Assembly: GCF_900141855.1 (NCBI RefSeq)
Contig: NZ_FQYU01000004.1
Span: 248,001 to 312,000 of the forward strand
Direction: 5' to 3'
DNA: 64,000 nucleotides
Source of the DNA: Pseudozobellia thermophila
GTDB lineage: Bacteria > Bacteroidota > Bacteroidia > Flavobacteriales > Flavobacteriaceae
The notes under the pieces were generated by a model, which saw nothing but the letters and a program-made list of their open reading frames with translations, was not told the origin of the DNA and did no database searches. Position numbers and translations under genes: made by a program. Positions 25,016-33,508 of this stretch are shown in pieces; the first letter of the stretch is position 1; each line of letters begins with the position of its first letter.

Positions 25016-26041
25016 ATGAAGAGACTTTCACTTCTCAATAAACTGATTTTCGCACTAAACCTATTGGTCGTCTTTTTCCTATTGATCGCCTGCGCCATAC
25101 CCTACCTCAGGGCCGATTTCTTCTCGTTTCTTTCGTTTCTAAGCCTATCGGTACCCTTTCTGGCCATAATCAACTTCCTTTTCTTTCTATATTGGCTGCT
25201 CCTTGGAAAACGACAGCTAGTGCCCTCGCTAATCGTTCTGTTGCTAGGTTATTTCATCTTCGACACCTTTGTCAAGATCGATCTGGGCGGAAACGAACAG
25301 GATGAAGGCGACCTTAAGGTCATGACCTATAATGTTCGTGGATTCAATGTATGGCATCATCAGGATATCCCGAATACCATGGAAAAAATAAAGGCCCTTA
25401 TACGAAAGGAAGACCCCGACGTTCTTTGCTTTCAAGAAGTCGGTTACGATATGGATCCCCATTTTATGGATTACCCCTATCATTACCTCAAAAAAATACA
25501 TACGGGCCATAAGGTACACTTGGGCCTTTTTTCAAAGTACCCCATTATCAACGCCGAGACCATCCACTTTCCCAATAGCATCAACAATGGCTCCTATGCC
25601 GATATAGTGGTCAGGGAAGACACCATTCGGGTATATAATGTTCACATGCAGTCACTCGGCGTTACCCCCGGCTCCGGAAATGTAAGGTCCAAACCCGTCG
25701 ATTTTTTATACAACAAACTGAACCGCCGTTTTAAGAACCAACTTCAACAGGCCAAAATGGTCGAGGCGAATATGGCCGGCTCCCCCTACCCGAAGATATT
25801 GTGCGGCGATTTCAACAATACCCAATTTTCATCGACCTACCACATACTCAAGGGCGATATGGCCGACACCTTTATCGAAAAAGGGAAGGGTTTGGGGCGA
25901 ACCTATGATCTGTTCGGCGTGCCCTTTCGAATCGACTTTATCTTTGCCGACCAGAGCCTAGAGATCAAGTCGCACAAGAACTTCGATGAGAAACTTTCCG
26001 ACCACTTTCCGGTAACGGCGTCATTTTCCCTGAAGCATTAA
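25016..26041 (+). CDS. Endonuclease/exonuclease/phosphatase-family membrane protein
   Basis: About 341 residues: hydrophobic segments at about 12-35, 40-62 and 70-85, then an EEP domain with MTYNVRGFN, CFQEVG, GDFNNTQFS and SDHFPVTA, the metal and catalytic motifs of the fold. The substrate could be DNA, a phosphoinositide-like lipid or another phosphodiester; the sequence does not decide. The ATG at 25016 was preferred to a TTG at 25004 overlapping the rhomboid stop. It is the last gene of the mutL operon. Confidence 0.85.
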   Translation: MKRLSLLNKLIFALNLLVVFFLLIACAIPYLRADFFSFLSFLSLSVPFLAIINFLFFLYWLLLGKRQLVPSLIVLLLGYFIFDTFVKIDLGGNEQDEGDLKVMTYNVRGFNVWHHQDIPNTMEKIKALIRKEDPDVLCFQEVGYDMDPHFMDYPYHYLKKIHTGHKVHLGLFSKYPIINAETIHFPNSINNGSYADIVVREDTIRVYNVHMQSLGVTPGSGNVRSKPVDFLYNKLNRRFKNQLQQAKMVEANMAGSPYPKILCGDFNNTQFSSTYHILKGDMADTFIEKGKGLGRTYDLFGVPFRIDFIFADQSLEIKSHKNFDEKLSDHFPVTASFSLKH

Positions 26042-26341
26042 ATAGCAATCGGTACTATCGGCCAAGATGTGTATCAGAAGGGCCAGACCGTACAGCCTCG
26101 TTTTCCTGAAAACGAACAAGAGGGCGTAGACCACCATGGCCCCGTAGCTATGCAGTGGATGAAAACCTATGCTGCAGCGATCGGGATCGAAAACCGGAAC
26201 GGCCAGCAAATGGTCGATATCAATTACTATTCCGGCCAAAAGCACCAGAATCACCACGAAACGGTCCTTCTTAAAAAAAATCAGGCCAACGGCTATGGGC
26301 ACTAGAAAATGGATGCCATAGTGCACCATGAACCTCAACAT
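26021..26341 (-). CDS. DUF6122 small membrane protein
   Basis: A 106-residue membrane protein with four hydrophobic segments and histidine/aspartate-rich turns (MVHYGIHF, DIDHLLAV, FHPLHSY, HILADSTDC). Some such patterns occur in metal-dependent membrane hydrolases, but function is unknown. The ATG at 26341 overlaps the wbqC stop (TGATG); a GTG one codon earlier is possible. Its 3' end overlaps that of the convergent EEP gene by 21 nt. Confidence 0.8.
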   Translation of the reverse strand: MLRFMVHYGIHFLVPIAVGLIFFKKDRFVVILVLLAGIVIDIDHLLAVPVFDPDRCSIGFHPLHSYGAMVVYALLFVFRKTRLYGLALLIHILADSTDCYLMLQGK

Positions 26342-26964
26342 CACTTTTCGGTATTTAACTGCCTCAGGTAAGCCAAGGCGTTCGTCCCCTCGTTGAACAA
26401 GAGGTCGAGTATACTCGTATTTTCTATAAAACCATGCCGTTCACCAAAAACCTGGGTATAGGCCGGTTGATCCATTTCGAATGTGCGTTTGGCATTAACC
26501 AATTCACGTAAGTCTACCACTCCTTCAGGCTTCAACTCAAAGCCCGTGGTCTTTTCGGTCGGCATATCGACTTGAAGGCATTCGCACACCGTTTCAATGG
26601 TCTTCAAATTAAAGTCGAGAAGGTGGGAGAACCTCTTTTCAAAAAGCGGGGCCATATCGTCTTCGTAATACTCAAAAAACGGAGAGGTTCGGTAGGCGGT
26701 CTGCAAGGTGCGCCAATGCTGCCTTTGCCAAGAATATGAATTCTCGAGCACGACCTCTTTGTACTTTTGTCTCCCTTGGTCTCCTCCCACATGTTGGATC
26801 GGGATACTCAACATATGCCTGCCCTGATCGGTACAGATATAGCAACGGTTGCGATACGTCTGCTTTTGGTAATTATCCTCGACCTCCCAGACAATGTCTT
26901 TCTGGACGATGTTGGCAAAAGTTATAATGTTGGGGAAATACCCCGGATGAAGCAATGTTTTCAA
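26341..26964 (-). CDS. WbqC-family protein
   Basis: A 207-residue WbqC-like protein, a family found with polysaccharide gene sets and of unknown mechanism. The start LHPGYFPNI and the segment QRQHWRTLQTAYR SPFFEYYEDD are typical (the latter at about residues 80-103). There is no ATG near the N terminus: TTG at 26964 gives the best family match and TTG at 26955 is an alternative. A -7 box (26967-26974) lies only 2 nt upstream of the first TTG, which slightly favours the second. Confidence 0.82.
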   Translation of the reverse strand: MKTLLHPGYFPNIITFANIVQKDIVWEVEDNYQKQTYRNRCYICTDQGRHMLSIPIQHVGGDQGRQKYKEVVLENSYSWQRQHWRTLQTAYRTSPFFEYYEDDMAPLFEKRFSHLLDFNLKTIETVCECLQVDMPTEKTTGFELKPEGVVDLRELVNAKRTFEMDQPAYTQVFGERHGFIENTSILDLLFNEGTNALAYLRQLNTEK

Positions 26965-26966
26965 TT

Positions 26967-26974
26967 CAAAATTA
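26967..26974 (-). promoter_or_regulatory. Predicted -7 box abutting the wbqC start
   Basis: The minus strand reads TAATTTTG, 2 nt before TTG 26964 and 11 nt before TTG 26955. It is useful for choosing the start codon. Confidence 0.35.
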
Positions 26975-27022
26975 TTTTTACGGGGATGTTTTACGGGCCT
27001 TGACCCTCCCCCAACTTAAAGA

Positions 27023-27799
27023 TCAAAACAATTCGGGAGCATACTTGACGAGGATGCGTATCCCCACCACAAACACCAACAAGGCGGTTACCCTTTTTAT
27101 GCCCTTGGGCGTAAGCCTTTTCAAACTGAGCCTGATGCCCAATTGCCCCCCTATCAACACGGAAACCACCAAGGCCATGGTCTCTTTCCACGGCAAATTT
27201 AACATATCTCCCTTAACTAGGCCCGCCAATCCGGAAATCGAATTCACCAAAATAAAAAAACTGGCCAAGGCCGCAATCTTTATCGATTTGTCCCATTTTA
27301 AATGGTTGAGTACGGGCGCCAGAAAAATACCCCCTCCAATGCCCACAAGGCCCGATAGCAAGCCGATACTCCCTCCCAGCAGATAACTCATGTACTTCGG
27401 GTATACCTTTGGCCGCTCCCCTACATTTCCATCCGAAAAGGTCTGCCAGGCCAAAAAAATGGCCGAAACCACCAAAGACGACCCCAACAACACAAAAAAA
27501 ACATGTTCCTTCAATCGAAACGAGGCCCCAATAAAGGCCAAGGGAATACTGGTCAGCACAAAGGGGACAAAGTCTTTTAGTTTGGCGTGCCCCTTCTTAA
27601 AATACAAATAGGTACTTCCCGACACGACTACCAGGTTGCATATCAAGGCTATGGACCGAATGGCAAAAAAGCCCGTCAAGAAAAGGGTCAACAAAGCCAG
27701 GTAGCTCGAACCACCGCCGAATCCGACCGATGAATAAAGCGTGGCGACCACAAAGAAACCCAGACAAAGCAAGACGAGGTTCTCAACACTTAAGAGCAT
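27023..27799 (-). CDS. TauE/SafE-family anion transporter
   Basis: A 258-residue membrane protein with about eight segments and the TauE/SafE repeats VGFGGGSSY (about 25-33) and GLVGIGGGIFLAP (about 153-165). The family moves sulfite, sulfoacetate or other small organosulfur anions. It is the last gene of the Moco operon and overlaps moeB by 17 nt, which suggests a molybdoenzyme of sulfur metabolism or a sulfur-handling step, but the transported species is not known. Confidence 0.88.
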   Translation of the reverse strand: MLLSVENLVLLCLGFFVVATLYSSVGFGGGSSYLALLTLFLTGFFAIRSIALICNLVVVSGSTYLYFKKGHAKLKDFVPFVLTSIPLAFIGASFRLKEHVFFVLLGSSLVVSAIFLAWQTFSDGNVGERPKVYPKYMSYLLGGSIGLLSGLVGIGGGIFLAPVLNHLKWDKSIKIAALASFFILVNSISGLAGLVKGDMLNLPWKETMALVVSVLIGGQLGIRLSLKRLTPKGIKRVTALLVFVVGIRILVKYAPELF

Positions 27800-28850
27800 G
27801 GGCGGGTATTTGGTTCATTCCTCCAGTAATGTCGATCAGGCGTGCATTTGGATTGGACATTTGCATTTTACGGATCGCCTTTTTGCTGCGGATGCCGGAT
27901 TGGCAAATGCAATACACCTCACTGCCAAAATCAATTTCCCCCAACCGCGTCTCCAACTCGGCCAAGGGTATGTTCTTTGCCAGGGGCAAATGATTTCTTT
28001 TAAATTCCTTTTCGGTACGTACATCTATGAGCTGCAACCGCTGCCGTTCCACCAGTTTTAGGAAATCGAGGGGAGCAATACCGCTGATGTCGGCAGCACA
28101 GGCCAGTTCATAACTATCCTTAAGGCGGGTGATCCCGAAATTTTGACGTTGTGCCCTGAACCTTATTTTCCGAAAGGTATTCGTAAGCCCATTGAACAAC
28201 AACAGGGTACCGGCCAAGACCTCCCCTACCCCGGTGAGGGCCTTTACCGCTTCCAAGGCCTGTAAATTGCCGATAATTCCCGGTAAGATACCCAAAACGC
28301 CATGCTCGTTGCAATTGGGCACCTCATCGCTTTTGGGCATATTCGGAAAAAGACAGCGGTACGTAGGCCCATTGTTGTAGTTAAAGACGCTGACCTGCCC
28401 TTCGAATCCGTGCAAGGCCCCATATACAAAAGGCTTCCCCTGAATAACACAGGCATCGTTGACAAGGTATCTTGTAGAAAAATTATCGGATGCATCGACT
28501 ACCAGGTCATAGGGGTCGATAAGCTCCATCGCATTTTCCTTGGTAAGGAACACGGGGTGCTCCACTATGGTCGTGGCGGAGTTTTGTTCCCGTAGTTTCC
28601 GGGCCAGGACACCAACTTTCGGTTTTTCGACATCCCCTTCTGAAAACAATACCTGGCGGTGCAGGTTCGATACCGAGACACGGTCTTGGTCGACAATGCC
28701 CAAGGTGCCGACCCCCATGGCATTGAGGTACATAAGTATCGGTATGCCCAAACCGCCGGCGCCGACCACCAATACCTTGGCGGACATCAATTTTTCCTGT
28801 GCTTCACGTCCGAAATCGGACAATTGTATTTGACGCTGATACCTTTCCAT
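27783..28850 (-). CDS. moeB: MoeB/ThiF-type adenylyltransferase with rhodanese domain
   Basis: A 355-residue E1-like enzyme that would activate the C terminus of MoaD for sulfur transfer. The adenylation domain spans about 1-245 (GAGGLGIP nucleotide loop near 31-38, SNLHRQ, DASDNFSTRY) and a rhodanese domain spans about 255-350 with CQSGIRS as the sulfur-carrying loop. The usual zinc pair is degenerate: TYRCLFP replaces CYRC and no later CxxC is seen. It lies between mobA (3-nt gap) and tauE (17-nt overlap). Confidence 0.9.
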   Translation of the reverse strand: MERYQRQIQLSDFGREAQEKLMSAKVLVVGAGGLGIPILMYLNAMGVGTLGIVDQDRVSVSNLHRQVLFSEGDVEKPKVGVLARKLREQNSATTIVEHPVFLTKENAMELIDPYDLVVDASDNFSTRYLVNDACVIQGKPFVYGALHGFEGQVSVFNYNNGPTYRCLFPNMPKSDEVPNCNEHGVLGILPGIIGNLQALEAVKALTGVGEVLAGTLLLFNGLTNTFRKIRFRAQRQNFGITRLKDSYELACAADISGIAPLDFLKLVERQRLQLIDVRTEKEFKRNHLPLAKNIPLAELETRLGEIDFGSEVYCICQSGIRSKKAIRKMQMSNPNARLIDITGGMNQIPAHALKC

Positions 28851-28853
28851 ACC

Positions 28854-29450
28854 CTATTTCACGGCCAATTTGTCCATGGCTTCCTTATAATCTTCCTCCG
28901 AATTGGCGTTCAGCAGCACATTGGCGTTCTTTGGAAAGACCAGTTTTACCTCATTGTTGATCAAAAACTTCCTGGGGCAGGTGCCGTTTCCGGCCTCCAA
29001 ATAAGCTATCGAGGCCTTCAGGGCCCTGGGCTCCCATATGGCACATAGGGGCTCGGGAAGCGGATTTTCCCTCTGGGCGAATGTCGTGGCCATTGCCTCG
29101 GGATCCCGTTCACGGACCAGCTCCTCCAGCGACCGTAGGTCCAACAAGGGCAGATCACAGGCCAACACCAACCATGCCGCATCGGGGTGTTCCTTATGGG
29201 CCGACAAGAGGCCGTTGAACGGCCCCCTAAATTCGTTTTTATCGACAATACGTTCAACACCGTCGGGCAGATCCCCGACCTGGTCGCCACGAACGCCCAT
29301 AAAGGTTTGCTCACAAACCTGGTCGAGAAGATCATAGAGATGATCCCGCTGGGGTCGACCATGATAGGCGATCAAGCCCTTGTCTTTTCCCATACGCGTG
29401 CTTTTGCCGCCTGCAAGCACCAATCCGTACAATTTAGGACCTATAATCAT
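28854..29450 (-). CDS. mobA: Molybdenum cofactor guanylyltransferase MobA
   Basis: A 198-residue nucleotidyltransferase with the MobA signature LAGGKSTRMGKDKGL (about 12-26) and the metal-binding LACDLPLLD (about 97-105). It adds GMP to Moco to form the bis-MGD type cofactor, so a DMSO-reductase-family enzyme or related molybdoenzyme probably exists elsewhere. Its start lies 17 nt inside moaC, indicating coupling. Confidence 0.92.
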   Translation of the reverse strand: MIIGPKLYGLVLAGGKSTRMGKDKGLIAYHGRPQRDHLYDLLDQVCEQTFMGVRGDQVGDLPDGVERIVDKNEFRGPFNGLLSAHKEHPDAAWLVLACDLPLLDLRSLEELVRERDPEAMATTFAQRENPLPEPLCAIWEPRALKASIAYLEAGNGTCPRKFLINNEVKLVFPKNANVLLNANSEEDYKEAMDKLAVK

Positions 29451-29904
29451 TTTTACCTCCTGTTTTTTCCTTTAATCGTATATCCCCGATATGTATTTCG
29501 TGCGAAAGCGCCTTGCACATATCGTAGATCGTCAATGCACTTACCGACACCCCGGTCAAGGCCTCCATCTCCACCCCGGTACGCTCGTTGCATTTTACCG
29601 TGCAGCTAATTTCAAGGCTACTTTCGCCGGGGACAATCTCGATATGCACTTTCGACAAATTGATCTGGTGGCATAGGGGAATCAGCTCCGAGGTCTTCTT
29701 CACCGCTTGGATGCCTGCTATTACGGCCGTTTGTATAATGCTTCCCTTCTTGCCCAAAAAATCCTGCCCGGCCAAGGTTTCGAACACGGCGGGCGGAAAA
29801 TGTACCCGGCCCATGGCCACGGCCGTTCGGGCGGTAACCTTTTTTTCCGATACATCTACCATGTTTGCATTCCCTGAGTCGTCTAGATGCGATAGCTTGC
29901 CCAT
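29434..29904 (-). CDS. moaC: Cyclic pyranopterin monophosphate synthase MoaC
   Basis: MoaC converts the MoaA product to cyclic pyranopterin monophosphate. The 156-residue protein has NMVDVSEKKVTAR-AVAMGRV near the N terminus, AVKKTSELIPLCHQI (about 70-84, with the catalytic Lys/His area) and the GVEMEALTGVSVSALTIYDMCKA region. Length is normal. It is separated from moaA by 105 nt, the largest gap in this operon, which contains a 6-bp hairpin but no -7 consensus. Confidence 0.95.
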   Translation of the reverse strand: MGKLSHLDDSGNANMVDVSEKKVTARTAVAMGRVHFPPAVFETLAGQDFLGKKGSIIQTAVIAGIQAVKKTSELIPLCHQINLSKVHIEIVPGESSLEISCTVKCNERTGVEMEALTGVSVSALTIYDMCKALSHEIHIGDIRLKEKTGGKNDYRS

Positions 29905-30009
29905 AGTCTCTTATGAAATCTGTTTGCTGTTTTGTCTTAATCGGGATTATACCCCCACTTGGTTTTTCTTTAACGTTTCGCGGGAAACGGCCAGAATTAC
30001 GCACAAGGC

Positions 30010-30993
30010 CTACCCACCGATCGATGTCATTGAACTATCGAACACCCCTTTATGCCTTTGTTGTGCCTCAAAGCCCGTTTTGGCCCTGTTGCCAATGGCC
30101 TTGCATATCTGTTCCTTGACCTCTTCCCCGGAATGGTCGCTTCTCAGCAAATCGCGGATATTCATACTCGGCTTGGCGTACAAACAGGTAATGACATCTC
30201 CCGTGGCCGAGATCCGAAGCCTGTTGCACGAACCACAAAAGGTTCGGCTAAACGAAGGTATCACCCCAAAGGTTCCCTTGAATCCGGGAATTTTATAATT
30301 CATCGAGGTAGAGGTCTTCGGCGATTCAAGTTCGCGGTAATCGGGGTGGGCTTCCTTGATATGGGCCAGAATGCGCTTATAGTCCCAAACAATGGACTGA
30401 AATTTTTTACTCCCGCCGTTAAAGGGCATTTCTTCCAAAAAACGGACCGAGACGTTGTAGTGCTTGGTCAGTTCGAGCATGGGCAGGATGTCTTCGGTAT
30501 TCTGTTTATCGAGGGCTATAAAATTGATGCGTACGTTAAACCCTTCGGTAATCAAGCGCACCATATTGTTGTATACCGTATCGTATTGGTCGCGGCGCGT
30601 AATACGCTCGAAGGTTTCCCTGTTGATGGCATCCATACTGACATTGATGTTCTTGACCCCGAGTTCCTTTAGTTCATCGATGTACGGGCCTATCAAGGTG
30701 GCATTGGTGGTTACGGAGATATCCTTGAGCCCCTTCAGGCCCGACAGCCTCCTAAAAAGTACCATCAGGTCTTTGCGAACAAAAGGTTCGCCCCCTGTAA
30801 TGCGTATTTTATCGACCCCTTGCGACACCAGCATCTCGCTCAACCGCCCCAATTCGTCGATTGTAAAAAGCTTGTCGTTCTTGGCAAAATCGATTCCTTC
30901 CGCCGGCATGCAATAATTGCACCGAAGGTTGCACCGATCGGTAACGGCCAATCGCACGTAGTTGATCTTTCTGTTGTGGTTGTCTACCAGCAT
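30010..30993 (-). CDS. moaA: GTP 3',8-cyclase MoaA (radical SAM)
   Basis: MoaA opens the Moco pathway by rearranging GTP with a radical SAM mechanism. The 327-residue protein has CNLRCNYC (C21, C25, C28) for the SAM cluster, GGEPFVRKD, the C-terminal cluster motif FCGSCNRLRIS with a later Cys, and ends in SIGG, the double-glycine tail needed in this family. It is 34 nt behind moaE in the same operon. Confidence 0.96.
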   Translation of the reverse strand: MLVDNHNRKINYVRLAVTDRCNLRCNYCMPAEGIDFAKNDKLFTIDELGRLSEMLVSQGVDKIRITGGEPFVRKDLMVLFRRLSGLKGLKDISVTTNATLIGPYIDELKELGVKNINVSMDAINRETFERITRRDQYDTVYNNMVRLITEGFNVRINFIALDKQNTEDILPMLELTKHYNVSVRFLEEMPFNGGSKKFQSIVWDYKRILAHIKEAHPDYRELESPKTSTSMNYKIPGFKGTFGVIPSFSRTFCGSCNRLRISATGDVITCLYAKPSMNIRDLLRSDHSGEEVKEQICKAIGNRAKTGFEAQQRHKGVFDSSMTSIGG

Positions 30994-31027
30994 TGTTTAC
31001 TGCTCAATTGTTTAGAAACCTTTCGAT

Positions 31028-31450
31028 TCAGGGAGTAGCCGATACCCAAACCGATTTGTTCTTGAAAATCTCCTTTTTCCAAATGGGGACACGCTCCTTT
31101 AACGTGTCGATCAAAAACCTGCAGGCCTCGAAGCAGGCGTCCCTGTGGGCAGAAGATGCTCCGACCACGACCACGGGTTCCCCGACCTCCTTTTTTCCGA
31201 TGGCATGCCGTAGCACCACCCGGTTCAAGGTCCATTTTTGGCTCGCCGCATCGGCAATTTTCGCCATTTCCTTAAGGGCCATGGCCTTATAGGTCTCGAA
31301 CTCGAGGGCCATTACCTGTTCGTTTTGTGTAAACTCGCGTACCGAACCGACAAACACACAAACACCCCCGCTATGGGGATGCGAGAGTTCGCCGTACACT
31401 TGCGACACATCGATCTGGTCTACTATTTCTATGGTTGTTTTTTGTTTCAT
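31028..31450 (-). CDS. moaE: Molybdopterin synthase catalytic subunit MoaE
   Basis: MoaE transfers sulfur from MoaD to precursor Z to make molybdopterin. The 140-residue protein shows HPHSGGVCVFVGSVRE-like PHSGGVCVFVGSVR, LEFETYKAMA, VVVVGASSAHRDACFEACR and the active-site lysines in VPIWKKEIF. Its start overlaps the moaD stop (TGATG), matching the two-subunit complex. Confidence 0.95.
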   Translation of the reverse strand: MKQKTTIEIVDQIDVSQVYGELSHPHSGGVCVFVGSVREFTQNEQVMALEFETYKAMALKEMAKIADAASQKWTLNRVVLRHAIGKKEVGEPVVVVGASSAHRDACFEACRFLIDTLKERVPIWKKEIFKNKSVWVSATP

Positions 31451-31692
31451 CAGCCACCACTAACCGGAGGTATAAGGGCTATTTCGTCGCCCTGTTTCAA
31501 GCTTTGCCCGTCCTCCGCATATTCACTGTTCACCGCTACCGCCAAGGAGGACAACCTTTCGAGCTCGGGAAAGGCCGCTTTCATCCTTTTCTTCAACTCC
31601 GATACCGACGATGGCGGGGCATCTTCCCCTTCAAAACGAAAAGAGGGCTTTCCCACAATATCCTTGGCAATACCAAATAATAATACCTCCAT
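31450..31692 (-). CDS. moaD: Molybdopterin synthase sulfur carrier subunit MoaD
   Basis: An 80-residue ubiquitin-like protein ending in PPVSGG; the final glycine is adenylylated by MoeB and then thiocarboxylated. I chose the ATG at 31692; an in-frame TTG two codons upstream is also possible. It is the first gene of the Moco operon. A near-consensus -7 box, TACCTTTT on the minus strand at 31708-31715, sits 15 nt before the ATG. Confidence 0.92.
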   Translation of the reverse strand: MEVLLFGIAKDIVGKPSFRFEGEDAPPSSVSELKKRMKAAFPELERLSSLAVAVNSEYAEDGQSLKQGDEIALIPPVSGG

Positions 31693-31741
31693 GTTCAACT
31701 TTCCATTAAAAGGTACAATTTACTTAAAATATTGAGATCGG

Positions 31742-32545
31742 TCAGGGCTTTAAGACGACTTTGGCATTTTCCGGTTTTTGGTAAAAGGTATCGGGTTTTG
31801 GGGAAACATCCAAGGAAATAGTAACAAACGAGGTTTGTTTTTTAGCTTCCTTGATGGTTCGGCCCTCGTAATCGTACCATGTAATGGATCTTGGCAAAAG
31901 GACTCCGCCTATCCCGTCCCAATCGTCATACCTGATCCATTTTACATTTTCCGATTTTTCGTCGCTGCCATAGGTAAAGGTATAGCCCAACCAGGCCATT
32001 TGAAAGGTCTCGGGATCGTAATGCAGGTAATAGTCGTCTTTGGAAGAGGCGCCTACCCCGTTATCGTAGCTTATATGGATGCCGGGATATTCCTTGCCCC
32101 CGTAGGTTAAGGGTGGCGTCTCGCCGTAGTTTATGCCCGGGTCTGCAAAAACGAAGGGCATGGCAAAGAAATAGAACATAAGGTTGTGATAGACCGCCGG
32201 GTTGCCCGTATAGGCCCCTTGATCGTCCTTTAGCCATATATCGGTTCCGTCAAAGCCCATGGATACATCGCCCATATCGATACGGTCTCTTCGGCTATTC
32301 AGATCTACCGTATGTACCTCCGAGGCATTCGGCTTTACCAGTTCAAAGGACAAGGTACGTTTTGATCGCCATTGGTTTAAGGTACCGTGGGCGTCGAGTA
32401 CCTTTGCAAAGTCTTCGGGGTATTGGCTTTCAACTTCCTCCTTTTCGGTTTTCGCGTCCGTGTTTTCAACAGAATCGGCTTTTTCGACCGTTTGCTTGCA
32501 TCCGAACAACAAAACAAACAGCGTTAATGTCAAGGCTCTTTTCAT
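31742..32545 (-). CDS. DUF6503-like lipoprotein
   Basis: A 267-residue lipoprotein (lipobox LLFGC near residue 16) with an acidic linker (about 20-42) and a beta-rich domain resembling the LolA/outer-membrane lipoprotein-sorting fold: WRSKRTLSFEL at the start and repeated strand pairs including GFDGTDIWLKDDQGAY. The DUF name is from memory and not certain. It lies between the Moco operon and the divergent methyltransferase gene; it is on the same strand as moaD, 50 nt upstream, with no clear terminator between, so some read-through into moaD is possible. Confidence 0.75.
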   Translation of the reverse strand: MKRALTLTLFVLLFGCKQTVEKADSVENTDAKTEKEEVESQYPEDFAKVLDAHGTLNQWRSKRTLSFELVKPNASEVHTVDLNSRRDRIDMGDVSMGFDGTDIWLKDDQGAYTGNPAVYHNLMFYFFAMPFVFADPGINYGETPPLTYGGKEYPGIHISYDNGVGASSKDDYYLHYDPETFQMAWLGYTFTYGSDEKSENVKWIRYDDWDGIGGVLLPRSITWYDYEGRTIKEAKKQTSFVTISLDVSPKPDTFYQKPENAKVVLKP

Positions 32546-32594
32546 GATAATTCATTAAGGTTAGGCCAATAAGTCGAAGCAGTTATGTTTTATT

Positions 32595-32602
32595 TACATT
32601 TG
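32595..32602 (+). promoter_or_regulatory. Predicted -7 box, start-adjacent, for the SpoU gene
   Basis: TACATTTG ends 4 nt before the ATG at 32607. Transcription is expected at about the A of ATG, so the mRNA would be leaderless. Confidence 0.5.
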
Positions 32603-32606
32603 CCCC

Positions 32607-33413
32607 ATGCATTATGTCAAACAAATAAGCAGTGCCCAGAATGCCCTTGTCAAAAGAATAGGGCTTTTGATGGAAAAATCGAGGGAGCGAAAAAAAACAG
32701 GTCTTTTCGTTTTGGAAGGCCTTCGCGAATTGCAATTGGCCCTAAAAGGAGGTTTTAAATTGGAAACCGTACTGTTTCAACCCGAACTCATTACGGAACG
32801 GGAAACCTCAAAATTACTGGAACAATGCGAGGCCCTTGAGCTAGTTTCCGTTTCCAGGGAGGTATACCGAAAGCTGGCCTATCGGGAGACGACGGAGGGC
32901 TTGATCGCCGTAGCCCGCTCCAAAACCAATACCCTAGACACCTTTGAGCTCGATTCAAAAAACCCCTTGATCTTGGTGGCCGAGGCCCCCGAAAAACCTG
33001 GAAATATCGGGGCCCTCTTGCGCACCGCGGATGCCGCCAACCTGGACGGGGTGATCATTGCCAACCCCAAGACCGACCTGTACAACCCGAACATTATCCG
33101 TTCGAGCGTAGGCTGTGTATTTACCACCAACATCGCCACAGGGAGCACCGATGAGATCATTGCCTTTTTAAAGAGCAAGAAGGTTTCCATTTTCTGCGCC
33201 GCCCTGTCGGCCTCGATCAAGTACACCGATGCAGATTTTTCCGGACCGTCGGCCTTGGTCGTAGGCACGGAATCTACGGGGCTATCGGACGAGTGGCTGC
33301 GGCAATCGCACCAAAACGTCATTATTCCCATGCAGGGCGAGATCGATTCGATGAACGTTTCGGTGTCGGCGGCAATTATTATCTTTGAGGCCAAGAGGCA
33401 ACGGGGTTTTTAA
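32607..33413 (+). CDS. SpoU/TrmH-family RNA 2'-O-methyltransferase
   Basis: A 268-residue enzyme that methylates ribose in rRNA or tRNA. An N-terminal substrate-binding domain (about 1-100) is followed by the SPOUT knot with motif 1 EKPGNIGALLRTAD (about 130-143), motif 2 LVVGTESTGLS and motif 3 DSMNVSVSAAI. Target specificity (RlmB-like or TrmH-like) cannot be assigned. The ATG is 4 nt behind a -7 box. It is not coupled to neighbours. Confidence 0.92.
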   Translation: MHYVKQISSAQNALVKRIGLLMEKSRERKKTGLFVLEGLRELQLALKGGFKLETVLFQPELITERETSKLLEQCEALELVSVSREVYRKLAYRETTEGLIAVARSKTNTLDTFELDSKNPLILVAEAPEKPGNIGALLRTADAANLDGVIIANPKTDLYNPNIIRSSVGCVFTTNIATGSTDEIIAFLKSKKVSIFCAALSASIKYTDADFSGPSALVVGTESTGLSDEWLRQSHQNVIIPMQGEIDSMNVSVSAAIIIFEAKRQRGF

Positions 33414-33508
33414 CCCTAAGGCCCCGGCACCAACAAACAAGCCTTTGACCAAAAGCGAAACCAGACCTTAAGACATTTGACCGAATCACCCTGTAAACCA
33501 TCCCTATT

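Noticed and set aside
29905-30009. Possible Moco riboswitch between moaA and moaC
   Set aside because: Only a 6-bp hairpin is visible; the conserved Moco motif normally lies before moaA and its long helices are missing here.
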